A program made the translations under genes and the position numbers. From contig PUNM01000095.1 of the NCBI GenBank assembly GCA_003552625.1, forward strand, positions 39,324-103,323: 64,000 nucleotides of DNA. The letters are read 5' to 3'. Every line of letters starts with the position of its first letter. Position 1 is the first letter of the stretch. Below the pieces are notes generated by a model that saw only the letters and a list, made by a program, of their open reading frames with translations, was not told where the DNA came from and made no database searches. The DNA comes from Ectothiorhodospiraceae bacterium. GTDB lineage: Bacteria > Pseudomonadota > Gammaproteobacteria > Nitrococcales > Halorhodospiraceae. Below, one piece after another: positions 27,755-37,620 of the stretch.

Positions 27755-29092
27755 GTGTACCGAATCCACGCCTTCCTTCTGGGGACGATCCTCGCATGGA
27801 CGTCGGCTGTCGCTAGCGCCAGCGACGCGGTGCACCAGCACCGTCTCGACAACGGCCTCAACATACTGGTCGTTGAGGACCCGCGCGCGGGGGTCGTGAC
27901 GTCGATGCTCTGGTACCACGTCGGCTCCGGCCAGGAGTACCGCCCGCTGACGGGGATCTCCCATGCCGTCGAGCACATGATGTTCAAGGGTACCGAGGTT
28001 CGGGAAACCGGTGAGTTCTCCCGGCTCATTGCCCGTGAGGGCGGACGCCACAATGCCTTCACCGGCCGGGACTTCACCGGCTACTTCCAGACCCTGGCCG
28101 CCGACCGGCTGGAACTGGCCTTTGAGCTTGAGGCGGAACGCATGCACCGTCTCGTCTTTGATGACGACGAGTTCCAGCGCGAGATGGAGGTCATTCGCGA
28201 GGAACGCCGCCAGCGAGTGGACGACCCGCCCCAGGCCCGGGCGTTCGAGCGGTTCAACGCCACGGCGCACATGGCCAACCCGTACCGCCACCCGATCATC
28301 GGCTGGGAGCGCGACCTGGACCGCCTGCAAATCGAAGAGCTGGAGGCGTGGTACGAGCGCTGGTATGCGCCGGCGAATGCCACGCTCGTGGTCGTCGGCG
28401 CCGTCACCGCCGACGAGGTCTTCGCCCTGGCCGAAAAGCACTTTGGCGCGGTCCCCGATCGCGATCCGGAGCCGCAGCCTGAGGGCCGCGAGATCGCCCA
28501 ACCACCCGGCGAGCGCCGCATCGATGTCACCTTCGCGGACGCCCGCCTGCCGCTGCTCTACATGGCCTTCAACGTGCCGTCGCTGGCCACCGCGGAGCAG
28601 CCCGAAGACGCCTACGCCCTGATGATGGCGGCGGAGCTGCTCGATGGCGGCCGTTCCGCGCGGATCCCGACGGAGCTGGTGCGGGGCCAGGCACTGGCCT
28701 CTTCAGCAGGCGCTCGCTACACCGCTACCGCCCGGCTCGACACCCTTTTCACCCTGAGCGGCCACCCCGCGGCCGAGCACAGCCTGGACGATCTGGAGGC
28801 TGCTTTCCGGGAGCAGATTGAGCGCCTGCACGACGAGCCACCGACCGAGGAGGAGATAGAACGGGCCGTCCGCCGGTTGCTCGCCAGCGAGGTCTACCAG
28901 CGCGACTCCACCTCCGGCCAGGCCCACCGGCTCGGCCAGCTGGAGGCGACCGGCATCGGATGGCAGGAAGTCGAGCGGTTCGAGGCACGCATCCGCGCCA
29001 TCGAGCCGGAGGATATCCAGCGCGTCGCCCAGCGCTACCTGCAGCCGGAACGGCTGACGATCGGCCGCCTGCATACGGAGGAGCAATCATGA
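27755..29092 (+). CDS. M16-family zinc peptidase (active subunit)
   Basis: A 445-aa secreted or periplasmic M16 peptidase. A signal peptide (YRIHAFLLGTILAWTSAVASA) precedes the mature start SDAVHQHRL. The inverted zinc motif HxxEH is present in HAVEHMMFKG, and the third ligand Glu lies about 75 residues on in EVIREERRQRVDD, so the site is complete. The second M16 half (LYMAFNVPS onward) is also present. I chose GTG at 27755 because it begins the signal peptide and follows GGGAG; ATGs upstream would bury the signal. The TGA overlaps the ATG of the next M16 gene. Pairs like this lie beside ftsY in many gammaproteobacteria; substrates are unknown. Confidence 0.9.
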   Translation: MYRIHAFLLGTILAWTSAVASASDAVHQHRLDNGLNILVVEDPRAGVVTSMLWYHVGSGQEYRPLTGISHAVEHMMFKGTEVRETGEFSRLIAREGGRHNAFTGRDFTGYFQTLAADRLELAFELEAERMHRLVFDDDEFQREMEVIREERRQRVDDPPQARAFERFNATAHMANPYRHPIIGWERDLDRLQIEELEAWYERWYAPANATLVVVGAVTADEVFALAEKHFGAVPDRDPEPQPEGREIAQPPGERRIDVTFADARLPLLYMAFNVPSLATAEQPEDAYALMMAAELLDGGRSARIPTELVRGQALASSAGARYTATARLDTLFTLSGHPAAEHSLDDLEAAFREQIERLHDEPPTEEEIERAVRRLLASEVYQRDSTSGQAHRLGQLEATGIGWQEVERFEARIRAIEPEDIQRVAQRYLQPERLTIGRLHTEEQS

Positions 29093-30494
29093 CCGCTGCT
29101 GCCAGCCCATCGCGCCGGCTTGGCGCAAGCCAGCCGCAAGCCCTGACCCGGCAAGTCCTGACCCGGATTGTGGCGGCGGCCGTGGCGCTGCTTGTGGTCG
29201 GCTCCGTGAAAGCGGAGCGGCTGACCCCGGAGATCGCGAACTGGACTGGGCCCGGCTCGGCACCCGTATACTTCATCGCCGCCCGCCAGCTGCCGATCGT
29301 CGATATCCGCCTGGTCTTCGACGCGGGGAGTGCCCGCGACGGCGACACGCCCGGAGCAGCGCAGCTGGTGACGCGCGCCCTCGATCAGGGGACCGAACAG
29401 ACGGACGCTGATACCATCGCCCGCCGCCTGGAAGACGCGGGAGCGCGGCTGAGCACCTCGGTCCACCGGGACCGCGCCGAAATCCACCTGCGCAGCCTCA
29501 GCGAGCCGCAGGCGCTGGAAGAGGGGGTCGCCACCCTGGAAGAGATCCTCGCCGGGCCAGCATTCCGGGACAGCGACGTGGACCGGATACGCGGACAGAT
29601 GGAACAGGACCTGCGCGCGGAGCGCCAGTCGGCCTCGGCAATGGCTCAGCGCGCCCTTTACCAGGCCATGTACGGCAATCACCCCTACGCATCACCGCCC
29701 TCCGGCACCCAGGAGGGCCTGGCTGCTCTCGACCCCGAGCGGGCCCGGGCGTTCTATGAACGCCACTACGTCGCTGCCAACGCCGGAGCAGCGATCGTCG
29801 GAGACCTTGAGCAAGAGGATGCGGAGGCGATCGTCGAGCGGCTTCTGGGTGCGCTGGAAACCGGGGAGCCGGCGCCCGACCTCCCTGCTGCCCCGGAAGA
29901 ACCGGCCGAGCGGGAGATCCGTCTGCAGATCCCCTCAAGCCAGACCGCCCTGGTGATGGGCCTGCCGGCCGTTGCACGCGGTGAAGAGGCCACCGAATAC
30001 CCGCTGCGCGTTGTCAATCAGGCTTTCGGGGGCGGCGGGCTGGTCTCCCGCCTTCACCAGGCGATGCGGGAGGACCGGGGCCTCTCGTATTCGACCTCGA
30101 GCCGCCTCAACGTTCTGCCTGCTAGCGGACCGTGGCTGATTCAGTCCACCGTCCGCGCCGACCGGGCGGAGGAGGCCCTGGAAGTTCTTCAGGACGAAGT
30201 CCAGCGGCTGGTGGACGAGGGCCTGCCGGATGAGGAGATCGAGGCCGCAATCCGCCACCTGACCGGCGCCTTCCCGCTGAGCCTGGCCAGCAATAATGCC
30301 CTGTCAGCGCAGCTCGCGGTGCTGGTCGCCCACGGTCTGCCGACGGACCACCTGGATCAATATATCCCGCGGATGGAGGCGGTAGACGGCCCGGCCATCC
30401 GCGAGGCCCTGGCCGACCGACTGCGACCGGAGCGGATGGTTACGGTGATCGCCGGGCCGGACGTCGATGAACCGGACCACGAGGTGGAAGCGGA

Positions 30495-30498
<4 letters not shown>
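29089..30498 (+). CDS. M16-family peptidase-like protein (non-catalytic partner)
   Basis: A 469-aa M16 homologue with a basic N-terminus and hydrophobic signal (TRIVAAAVALLVVGSVKAE). At the place of the HxxEH zinc motif it reads GAAQLVTRAL, with no His or Glu ligands, so it cannot be a zinc peptidase. The glycine-rich loop GGGGLVSRLHQAMREDRGLSYS and the SRL arginine typical of the inactive M16 subunit are kept. Start-stop overlap (ATGA) with the preceding active gene suggests the two form a 1:1 heterodimer like mitochondrial processing peptidase. rsmD starts by GTGA overlap at its end. Confidence 0.9.
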
Positions 30499-31584
<1,086 letters not shown>

Positions 31585-31593
31585 GAGGTCACC

Positions 31594-31974
31594 ATGGGTT
31601 GGTCCTGGTTTGAACCGGTCGTGCGCGACAACAGCCTGGCCCGGGCGGCACAGCTGCTCGATATCTCCGAGTACGACTTCTTCGCCCTGGCCTACTGGCA
31701 TCAGTTCGGACAGATCGCCCAGCGTGAGCACTTGGACCGACTCTTCGGAATCTACATCCGCGACCAGGACACGATCCCCCCTTGGGCCCGGGACTTCGCC
31801 CACGAGATCGTCACCAAGGCCGATGCGGATACCCTCGACCCCAAGGACTACGGTGTGCGCTCGCCGGTACCGAAACTCCACGACCTCTTCCACATGCTGC
31901 GGGACGTGGCGCTCGTGCTGATCTTCATGTCGCTCTTCGCCTTCGGCCTCTGGCTCTCGCACGAAGCCGCTTGA
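31594..31974 (+). CDS. Uncharacterised protein with a C-terminal membrane anchor
   Basis: A 126-aa protein I do not recognise. Residues 1-100 are soluble, acidic and aromatic-rich (MGWSWFEPVVRDNSLARAAQ, YDFFALAYWHQFGQ, DRLFGIYIRDQDTIPPWARDF). One membrane helix follows (~102-122, VALVLIFMSLFAFGLWL), so it is probably a tail-anchored inner-membrane protein facing the cytoplasm. AGGAGG lies 5 nt before the ATG, supporting expression. It follows coaD by 9 nt in the same transcript and ends 6 nt from the convergent mutM. No signal peptide or catalytic motif is seen. Confidence 0.75.
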   Translation: MGWSWFEPVVRDNSLARAAQLLDISEYDFFALAYWHQFGQIAQREHLDRLFGIYIRDQDTIPPWARDFAHEIVTKADADTLDPKDYGVRSPVPKLHDLFHMLRDVALVLIFMSLFAFGLWLSHEAA

Positions 31975-31980
31975 ACCTGC

Positions 31981-32790
31981 CTAGCGCTGGCAGCCCGGGC
32001 AGTACCATGTGCTCCGCTGAGCCAGGCGAACCGCACGCAGCGTGCGCTGGCAGCCCGGGCATGCACCGCCGCCGTAGACCGCCAGTGTCACCGCAAAGTA
32101 GCCGGGCCGGCCGTCGCCGCCGGTGAAGTCGCGCAGAGTCGTCCCGCCGGCCTCCAGCGCTTCCTGCAACACCTCCCGGACCGCATCCGCCAAGCGCCGA
32201 TAGCGGCCAAGCCCCACGCGGCCCGCCGGCCGGTCGGGGCGGATCCCGGCCCGATAGAGCGCCTCATTGGCGTAGATGTTGCCCACTCCGACCACGACGC
32301 CGGCATCCATCAGGAACGCCTTGACCGCAGCCCGCCGCCCCCTGGAGCGGCGATAGAGCAGATCGCCGCTGAACGCCTCGCCCAGGGGCTCAGGCCCCAG
32401 CCGGGCCAGGAGCCGATGGGCAAGGGGGTCACCTTCCCCCCACAGGACGCTGCCAAAGCGCCGGGGATCCGTCAGGCGCGCTGCCTGGCCGCTATCGAGC
32501 AGCAGATCGATGTGGTCGTGATCCCCGGGCGCCCGATCGGCAGGCACCAGGCGCAGGCTGCCGGACATCCCCAGATGCACCAGCAGCCACCCGGAAGACA
32601 ACGCCACAATCAGATACTTGCCCCGGCGGCGCAGGGCCTGGATGCGGGATCCGGCGACGCGGCGGTCCAGGTCCACCGGCACCGGGTAGCGCAGGCGCGG
32701 CTCCCGCACCTCGGCACCGACGAGCACCCGCCCCTCCATCCAGGGGGCCAGGCCGCGCCTTGTCGTCTCGACCTCCGGCAACTCGGGCAC
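31981..32790 (-). CDS. mutM: Formamidopyrimidine-DNA glycosylase
   Basis: A 269-aa bifunctional glycosylase/AP lyase that removes 8-oxoguanine and formamidopyrimidines. The catalytic N-terminus (M)PELPEVETTRRGL is exact (Pro nucleophile and Glu), the catalytic lysine is in RRRGKYLIV near residue 57, and the helix-two-turn-helix VGVGNIYANEALYRAGI is present. The C-terminal zinc finger has four Cys (CPGC...CPGC) with the Arg of AQRSTWYC inserted in the lesion site. The stop codon lies 6 nt beyond the convergent upstream neighbour. The start is divergent from the hydantoinase-like gene. Confidence 0.96.
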   Translation of the reverse strand: MPELPEVETTRRGLAPWMEGRVLVGAEVREPRLRYPVPVDLDRRVAGSRIQALRRRGKYLIVALSSGWLLVHLGMSGSLRLVPADRAPGDHDHIDLLLDSGQAARLTDPRRFGSVLWGEGDPLAHRLLARLGPEPLGEAFSGDLLYRRSRGRRAAVKAFLMDAGVVVGVGNIYANEALYRAGIRPDRPAGRVGLGRYRRLADAVREVLQEALEAGGTTLRDFTGGDGRPGYFAVTLAVYGGGACPGCQRTLRAVRLAQRSTWYCPGCQR

Positions 32791-32838
32791 GTACGCTCTC
32801 CTCCATCGATCGGTTCAGGGGGGCCCCAGCGGTGTGGG

Positions 32839-32844
32839 TATAAT
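32839..32844 (+). promoter_or_regulatory. Perfect TATAAT just upstream of the hydantoinase-like gene
   Basis: A consensus -10 hexamer ends 6 nt before the ATG at 32851, with no Shine-Dalgarno between. The -35 region is poor (TTCAGG at 32814-32819, 19-nt spacing). The predicted start point falls on or beside the A of the ATG, so the mRNA may be leaderless. Confidence 0.45.
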
Positions 32845-32850
32845 CGAACC

Positions 32851-34842
32851 ATGAGCGAAGATCCGTCCAGCACCGACGCGCTCCCGGCTTGGCTGGGCGT
32901 GGATACCGGTGGCACCTTCACCGACTTCGCCCTCCTCGAGCCTGGCGGGCTTCGGACCCACAAGGTCCTGTCGACACCCGACGAACCGGAGCGCGCCATC
33001 CTTCAGGGGGTGCACGAGCTCGGCGCCGCCGACCGGCCCCTTTACCTTGTCCACGGCTCCACGGTCGCCACCAATGCCGTCCTCGAGGGCAAGGGCGTCG
33101 ACTGCGCCCTGGTGACCAACCGAGGCTTCGGCGATCTCCTGACCCTCGCGCGGCAAAACCGCGACAGCCTCTACGAGCTTGACCCGCAGCCGGTCACTCC
33201 GCCGGTCCCGAAGGAACGCTGCCTCGAAGTTGGCGGGCGGATCGGTGCTGACGGGCGCGTCGTCGAGCCCATCCCTACCGCCGACCTGCAGGCGCTGCGC
33301 GAGCACTTGCAGGCCGACCCACCGACGGCTGTGGCCATCAATCTGCTCTTCTCCTTCCTCAACCCGGAGCATGAAAAGCAGGTTGCCGCAGTTATCCCGG
33401 AGGGGATCTTTATCAGCCGCTCCTCGGCGGTACTGCCCGAGTACCGCGAGTACGAGCGGGGTATCACCACTTGGCTCAACGCCTACGTCGGTCCGCGCAT
33501 GGACGGCTATCTACAGCGGCTGCAGGCTGGCCTGCCCCAGGCCGAGATCGCCATCCTGCAAAGCTCGGGCGAGCGGCTGGATGCCGAACAAGCGGGGCGC
33601 CACGCCGCCCGGCTTTTGCTCTCCGGGCCCGCTGGCGGGCTCATCGGCGGACGGTTCGTCGGCGAGCACGCCGGCACCCGGCGCCTGCTGAGCTTCGACA
33701 TGGGCGGCACGTCCACCGACGTGGCCGTCATCGACGGCGAGCCCCAGCTCACCACCGAGGGGCGCATGGGCCGGTACCCGGTCGGACTGCCCATGGTGGA
33801 TATGCACACGATCGGTGCCGGCGGCGGCTCCATCGCACAGACCGACGCCGGTGGGGTGCTCCAGGTCGGCCCGGAGTCGGCTGGTGCTCACCCAGGTCCG
33901 GCCTGCTACGGGCGTGGCGGCAGCGCGGCCACGGTCACCGATGCCCACTGCGTACTGGGGCGACTGCCGCCGGGGCAGTTCCTCGGTGGCGGCATGGAGC
34001 TCGACCTGCAGGCTGCCCGCCAGGCGCTGCAGCGCCTCGGCGAGCAGCTCGGCGTCGATGCCGAAGAGGCGGCCGCCGGTGTTCTGCGCCTGGCCAACGA
34101 ACATATGGCTCGAGCCCTGCGCGTGATCAGCGTGGAACGGGGTCTCGACCCGCGGGACTTCACGCTTTTGCCCTTTGGCGGCGCCGGCGGCCTGCACGTC
34201 TGCGCCCTGGCCACGGAGCTCGGCATGACGCACGCCCTAGTGCCGATCCACGCGGGCGTACTCTCGGCACTCGGCATGCTCGCCGCGCCGCAGGGACGCC
34301 AGCGTTCCCGCACGGTGGTGCGCCCCTGGGATCAGGTCCAGCCGGCCGCTCTCAACGCCGAGCTCGACGCACTCGCCGCGGAGGCACGGCAGGAACTCAG
34401 CCGCGAGGGCATCAGCGGCGATCAGCTATCCGAGCAGCGGCACCTGGACGTCCGCTACCAGGGCCAGGCGTTCACGCTGACCGTGCCTTGGGCAGAAGAC
34501 CTGCAGGCGGGAGCCGAGGCCTTCCACCACGCTCACGAAGCGCGCTATGGGCACCGCCTGGACGAGTCCTTGGAGCTGGTTACCCTGCGGGTCGCCATAC
34601 AAGGGCCGCGGCCACCTGTCAGCCTGCCGGAATATCCCGAAGGCTCCGCTGAGCCCGACAGCCACGTGAGCGTTGCCGGCCACGCCGAGCCGGTGCCCGT
34701 CTGGCAGCGTTTCGCCCTCTCCCCGGACAAGCGGGAACCTGGTCCGGCGCTGGTGGTCGACCCTGTATCGACCACGTGGATCGCCCCGGAATGGTGCGTC
34801 CGGCGGGACCGTCACGGTAATCTGCACCTGGAGCACAGCTAA
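32851..34842 (+). CDS. Hydantoinase A/5-oxoprolinase-family ATPase
   Basis: A 663-aa HyuA-type protein. The N-terminal Hydant_A_N domain starts LGVDTGGTFTDFALLEPGG, followed by VHGSTVATNAVLEGKG and NRGFGDLLTLARQNR. The central ASKHA-type ATPase core has LLLSGPAGGLIGGRFVGE, SFDMGGTSTDVAVIDGE (near 280) and HTIGAGGGSIAQTDAGG. Such proteins open cyclic amides (N-methylhydantoin, 5-oxoproline) with ATP, normally with a HyuB subunit; no hyuB is adjacent. Part of the related acetone carboxylase family shares this fold, so the substrate is unknown. ATG at 32851 is chosen because it starts the domain; the longer frame back to 32416 overlaps mutM. Confidence 0.85.
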   Translation: MSEDPSSTDALPAWLGVDTGGTFTDFALLEPGGLRTHKVLSTPDEPERAILQGVHELGAADRPLYLVHGSTVATNAVLEGKGVDCALVTNRGFGDLLTLARQNRDSLYELDPQPVTPPVPKERCLEVGGRIGADGRVVEPIPTADLQALREHLQADPPTAVAINLLFSFLNPEHEKQVAAVIPEGIFISRSSAVLPEYREYERGITTWLNAYVGPRMDGYLQRLQAGLPQAEIAILQSSGERLDAEQAGRHAARLLLSGPAGGLIGGRFVGEHAGTRRLLSFDMGGTSTDVAVIDGEPQLTTEGRMGRYPVGLPMVDMHTIGAGGGSIAQTDAGGVLQVGPESAGAHPGPACYGRGGSAATVTDAHCVLGRLPPGQFLGGGMELDLQAARQALQRLGEQLGVDAEEAAAGVLRLANEHMARALRVISVERGLDPRDFTLLPFGGAGGLHVCALATELGMTHALVPIHAGVLSALGMLAAPQGRQRSRTVVRPWDQVQPAALNAELDALAAEARQELSREGISGDQLSEQRHLDVRYQGQAFTLTVPWAEDLQAGAEAFHHAHEARYGHRLDESLELVTLRVAIQGPRPPVSLPEYPEGSAEPDSHVSVAGHAEPVPVWQRFALSPDKREPGPALVVDPVSTTWIAPEWCVRRDRHGNLHLEHS

Positions 34843-34860
34843 TCGCTGGGAGTAGCCGCC

Positions 34861-35343
34861 ATGAAACAACGATGGAAGTGGATGGGAATCACGGGTCTTG
34901 CCGGCATCGCCGGCGCAGCCGGCCTGACCTGGAGCGCAATGGCGACGAATGGTGATGCCACCGCAATCACCGTCTACAAGACGCCGACCTGCGACTGCTG
35001 CACCTATTGGGAGGACCACCTGCGGGAGAACGGCTTCACCGTCGAGTCGGTCGAGACGAATCAGCAGGAGATCAACCAGGTCCGCCGGGACCACGGCATC
35101 ACGCCGGAGCTGGTCTCCTGCCACGTGGGTGTGATTGACGGCTACGCCATCGAGGGCCATGTGCCGGCGGCGGACATCGAACGCCTGCTTGAGGAGGAAC
35201 TGGACATCGCCGGACTCTCGGTCCCCGGGATGCCCATCGGGTCTCCCGGCATGGAGATGCCCAACCAACCGGACGACGCCTACGACGTGGTGGCCTTCAA
35301 CGAGCAGGGGCAGACGCGGGTCTTCAACCGCTACACACCGTAA
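34861..35343 (+). CDS. DUF411 metal-binding protein, exported
   Basis: A 160-aa protein with a signal or membrane anchor (residues ~9-30, GITGLAGIAGAAGLTWSAMA) followed by a DUF411 domain: ITVYKTPTCDCCTYWEDHL with the CxCC cluster near residues 43-46, the VSCHVGVIDGYAIEGHVP block with a further Cys and two His, and the GLSVPGMPIGSPGME loop. DUF411 proteins are often found with copper or other metal resistance genes and probably bind metal outside the cytoplasm. Here it is 18 nt after the hydantoinase-like gene, with no copper genes in view. AGTAGCC precedes the ATG. Confidence 0.88.
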   Translation: MKQRWKWMGITGLAGIAGAAGLTWSAMATNGDATAITVYKTPTCDCCTYWEDHLRENGFTVESVETNQQEINQVRRDHGITPELVSCHVGVIDGYAIEGHVPAADIERLLEEELDIAGLSVPGMPIGSPGMEMPNQPDDAYDVVAFNEQGQTRVFNRYTP

Positions 35344-35354
35344 CCCCCAACGAC

Positions 35355-35388
35355 AAGGGCCCGGACGCCTGCGGCGCACCGGGCCCTT
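35355..35388. terminator. Bidirectional rho-independent-type hairpin between DUF411 gene and rpmG
   Basis: AAGGGCCCGG (35355-35364) and CCGGGCCCTT (35379-35388) form a perfect 10-bp stem with a 14-nt loop, in the gap between convergent genes. The short A/T ends flank the stem on both strands, fitting two-way termination. Confidence 0.7.
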
Positions 35389-35418
35389 CGACCGCGGGGT
35401 AACGTGCCCGCGGCGGTG

Positions 35419-35589
35419 TTACTTGAGCTTGGTCTCGCGGTAGGTGACGTGCTTGCGCACCACCGGGTCGTACTTTTTCATCTCAAGCTTGTGCGGGGTG
35501 TTCCGCTTGTTTTTGTCGGTGGTGTAGAAGTGCCCCGTCCCCGCGCTGGAGACCAGCTTGATCTTCTCACGTGCGCTCTTGCCGGCCAT
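35419..35589 (-). CDS. rpmG: 50S ribosomal protein L33
   Basis: A 56-aa basic protein: [20 protein letters not shown] at the start, then the [18 protein letters not shown] block and a TYRETKLK end, matching L33. The zinc-ribbon CxxC pairs are absent, so it is the zinc-free form usual in proteobacteria. The ATG overlaps the rpmB stop by one base (TAATG). It is missing from simple long-ORF lists because of its size. Confidence 0.96.
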   Translation of the reverse strand: MAGKSAREKIKLVSSAGTGHFYTTDKNKRNTPHKLEMKKYDPVVRKHVTYRETKLK

Positions 35590-35825
35590 TAGACCCTCTC
35601 CCCACGGGCCCGCATGTCGGCGAGCACCGCGTCAATGCCGCGTTTATCGATGATGCGCATCCCCTTCGCGGAGATCCGCAGACGCACCCAACGGTTTTCA
35701 CTCTCCACCCAGTACCGGTGGTCGTGAAGATTGGGCAGGAAACGCCGGCGCGTCTTGTTGTTGGCGTGGGAAACGTTATTCCCCGTGCCCGGACGCTTGC
35801 CGGTGACTTGGCAGACCTTGGACAT
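35589..35825 (-). CDS. rpmB: 50S ribosomal protein L28
   Basis: A 78-aa L28. It reads [20 protein letters not shown] at the start, followed by [19 protein letters not shown] and ends with a short RARGERV tail. It belongs to the large subunit near the E site. Length equals E. coli L28. It forms a two-gene operon with rpmG, one base overlapping, and has a strong promoter upstream (35877-35905). Confidence 0.97.
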   Translation of the reverse strand: MSKVCQVTGKRPGTGNNVSHANNKTRRRFLPNLHDHRYWVESENRWVRLRISAKGMRIIDKRGIDAVLADMRARGERV

Positions 35826-35876
35826 GATTACCGCTCCTCAATCCCAGCTCGCCGGCAGCCGCCGGAAAAGGCCGGT

Positions 35877-35905
35877 GTTATACCAGTCTCCGCCCGCCAG
35901 CGCAA
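35877..35905 (-). promoter_or_regulatory. Extended -10 promoter of rpmBG
   Basis: Minus strand: TTGCGC, a 17-nt spacer ending in TGG, then TATAAC; TGGTATAAC is an extended -10 element with a 5/6 hexamer. The start point would be about 45 nt before the rpmB ATG. Confidence 0.6.
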
Positions 35906-35984
35906 GTATCGCTTGCCGTGACCGGGTCTTCCACCTACGATTCCGACCTGGGCGCTACCGGCGATTTTCGGAGGAGACCGGACG

Positions 35985-36662
35985 ATGATCGAGTCAGCCG
36001 AGACAACAACAAACGCGCTCGCCCGCGAGAACATGATCCAGCGCCAGATCCGGCCCTGGAATGTCCTGGAGCCGCGAGTGCTTGACACCCTCGCGCGCGT
36101 CCCGCGTGAAGCGTTCGTCGCCGAGCGGTTCGGGAGGATGGCCTACAGCGACTTGCAGCTGCCCATCGGCCACGGTGAAGTCATGATGGAGCCGCGGGTC
36201 GAGGCCCGCATGCTCCAGGAGCTCGACCCGCAGCCCGATGAGCGCGCACTGGAGGTCGGCACCGGGAGCGGCTTCATCACCGCCTGCCTGGCCCATCTGA
36301 CCGGGAATGTCACCAGCGTGGAGCTGCACGCCGATCTGCTGGATAGCGCTCGCCAGCGCCTGGCCGGGCAAGGGCTCGACCGCGCCGTCCGGCTGGAGCG
36401 TGGCGACGCAGCCTTGGGCTGGAGTGACGGGCAGCACTACGATGTCATTGCCATCACCGGCTCGCTGCCGGAACTCCACCAGGGCTTCCATACCAACTTG
36501 ACCCTGGGCGGACGGCTTTTCGTGATCGTCGGCTCCGGACCGATGATGGAGGCACTGTGCATCACTCGCACCGGCCCCAACGCCTGGTCCACTCACAGCG
36601 CCTTCGACACCAGCGTCCCCGCCCTGCGCAACCTGCCGACACGGAGTGATTTCGTCCTGTGA
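35985..36662 (+). CDS. Protein-L-isoaspartate O-methyltransferase family protein
   Basis: A 225-aa SAM-dependent methyltransferase of the Pcm family. It has NMIQRQIRPWNVLEPRVLDTLARVPREAFV at the start, YSDLQLPIGHGEVMMEPRVEARML (substrate loop), the SAM motif ALEVGTGSGFITACLA and the LGGRLFVIVG strand. True Pcm has a GQTISQP loop; here it is GHGEVMMEP, so the substrate may differ from isoaspartyl peptides and no symbol is given. In many gammaproteobacteria this paralogue precedes tolC or the LPS genes. Here it overlaps lpxL by GTGA. GGAGGAGACC precedes the ATG. Confidence 0.87.
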   Translation: MIESAETTTNALARENMIQRQIRPWNVLEPRVLDTLARVPREAFVAERFGRMAYSDLQLPIGHGEVMMEPRVEARMLQELDPQPDERALEVGTGSGFITACLAHLTGNVTSVELHADLLDSARQRLAGQGLDRAVRLERGDAALGWSDGQHYDVIAITGSLPELHQGFHTNLTLGGRLFVIVGSGPMMEALCITRTGPNAWSTHSAFDTSVPALRNLPTRSDFVL

Positions 36663-37618
36663 GCACCGCCAGCGCCGCCCGCCGCAGCGAATCAGCGACA
36701 CCCACCGATGACCGGCTGCTGCGCGCACGTTTCCTCCACCCGCGGTTCTGGGGGATCTGGCTTCAGCTCGGCCTCCTGCGGGTGGTGGTAGCGCTACCGC
36801 ATCCGGCCCGCGTGGCCGCGGGAAGCGCCATCGGACACGTCTTCTGGTACCTGGCCCGGAAGCCGCGGCGAACGGCTCTGCGCAACCTCGAACTGTGCTT
36901 CCCGGAGCTGGACGCCACCGCCCGCACCCGGCTGGCGCGGGAGAACTTCCGGATGATCGGCCTCGGCGTGGTGGAGACCGCCATGGGGTGGTGGCTGCCG
37001 GACCGGGCGATCGACCCGCTGTTCGAAACCCAGGGGGTAGAGCACCTGGAAGCGGCCCGGCAAAGCGGCCGGGGCGTGCTGCTGCTCTCCTGCCACATGC
37101 TGGGCCTGGAGATGAGCGGCCGCATGCTCCGCCGCCTGACACCCTTCAAGGCCCTCTATCGTGAAGACCGCAACCCCCTGGTGGCCACACTGATCCGCCG
37201 CAACCGGCGGCGACGGATTGATGACGTCATCGCCAACCAGGATATGCGCGGCATGATGCGCGCCCTGAAGCGGGGCGAGATGATCTGGTACGCCCCGGAC
37301 GAGAATATCCGCCCGCGCCGGGGCGGGATCTTTGTCCCGTTCTTCGGCATCCAGGCGGCGACCACACCCGCCACCGCCCGACTGGCCGAGCGTACCGGCT
37401 GCATCGTGCTACCGTACTATCCGCAGCGTCTGCCGGATGGCCGCTACCGCCTGGTCTTTGAGCCCCCGCTCGAGGACTTCCCCAGTGGCGACAGCCACGC
37501 GGACACCGCACGCGTTAACGCCATCATCGAGGGCTGGATCCGGGAGCAACCGGAGCAGTACTTCTGGGTCCGCCGTCGCTTCAAGAACCGCCCGAAGGGT
37601 GAGCCCCCGCGCTACTGA
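36659..37618 (+). CDS. lpxL: Lipid A biosynthesis late acyltransferase (LpxL/LpxM family)
   Basis: A 319-aa inner-membrane lysophospholipid-acyltransferase-type enzyme that adds a secondary acyl chain to Kdo2-lipid IVA. It shows the N-terminal hydrophobic region, the catalytic H(x4)E in LLSCHMLGLEMSG near residues 143-148, ALYREDRNPLV, and the GEMIWYAPDENIRPRRGGIFVPFFG block typical of LpxL. Start is GTG, overlapping the preceding methyltransferase gene. waaA follows after 2 nt, which fits a lipid A/Kdo operon. Whether it is LpxL or LpxM cannot be fixed by eye. Confidence 0.9.
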   Translation: MSTASAARRSESATPTDDRLLRARFLHPRFWGIWLQLGLLRVVVALPHPARVAAGSAIGHVFWYLARKPRRTALRNLELCFPELDATARTRLARENFRMIGLGVVETAMGWWLPDRAIDPLFETQGVEHLEAARQSGRGVLLLSCHMLGLEMSGRMLRRLTPFKALYREDRNPLVATLIRRNRRRRIDDVIANQDMRGMMRALKRGEMIWYAPDENIRPRRGGIFVPFFGIQAATTPATARLAERTGCIVLPYYPQRLPDGRYRLVFEPPLEDFPSGDSHADTARVNAIIEGWIREQPEQYFWVRRRFKNRPKGEPPRY

Positions 37619-37620
37619 TC

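Noticed and set aside
32416..32850. N-terminal extension of the hydantoinase-like protein
   Set aside because: It lies antisense to mutM and shows no homology; the domain starts at 32851.
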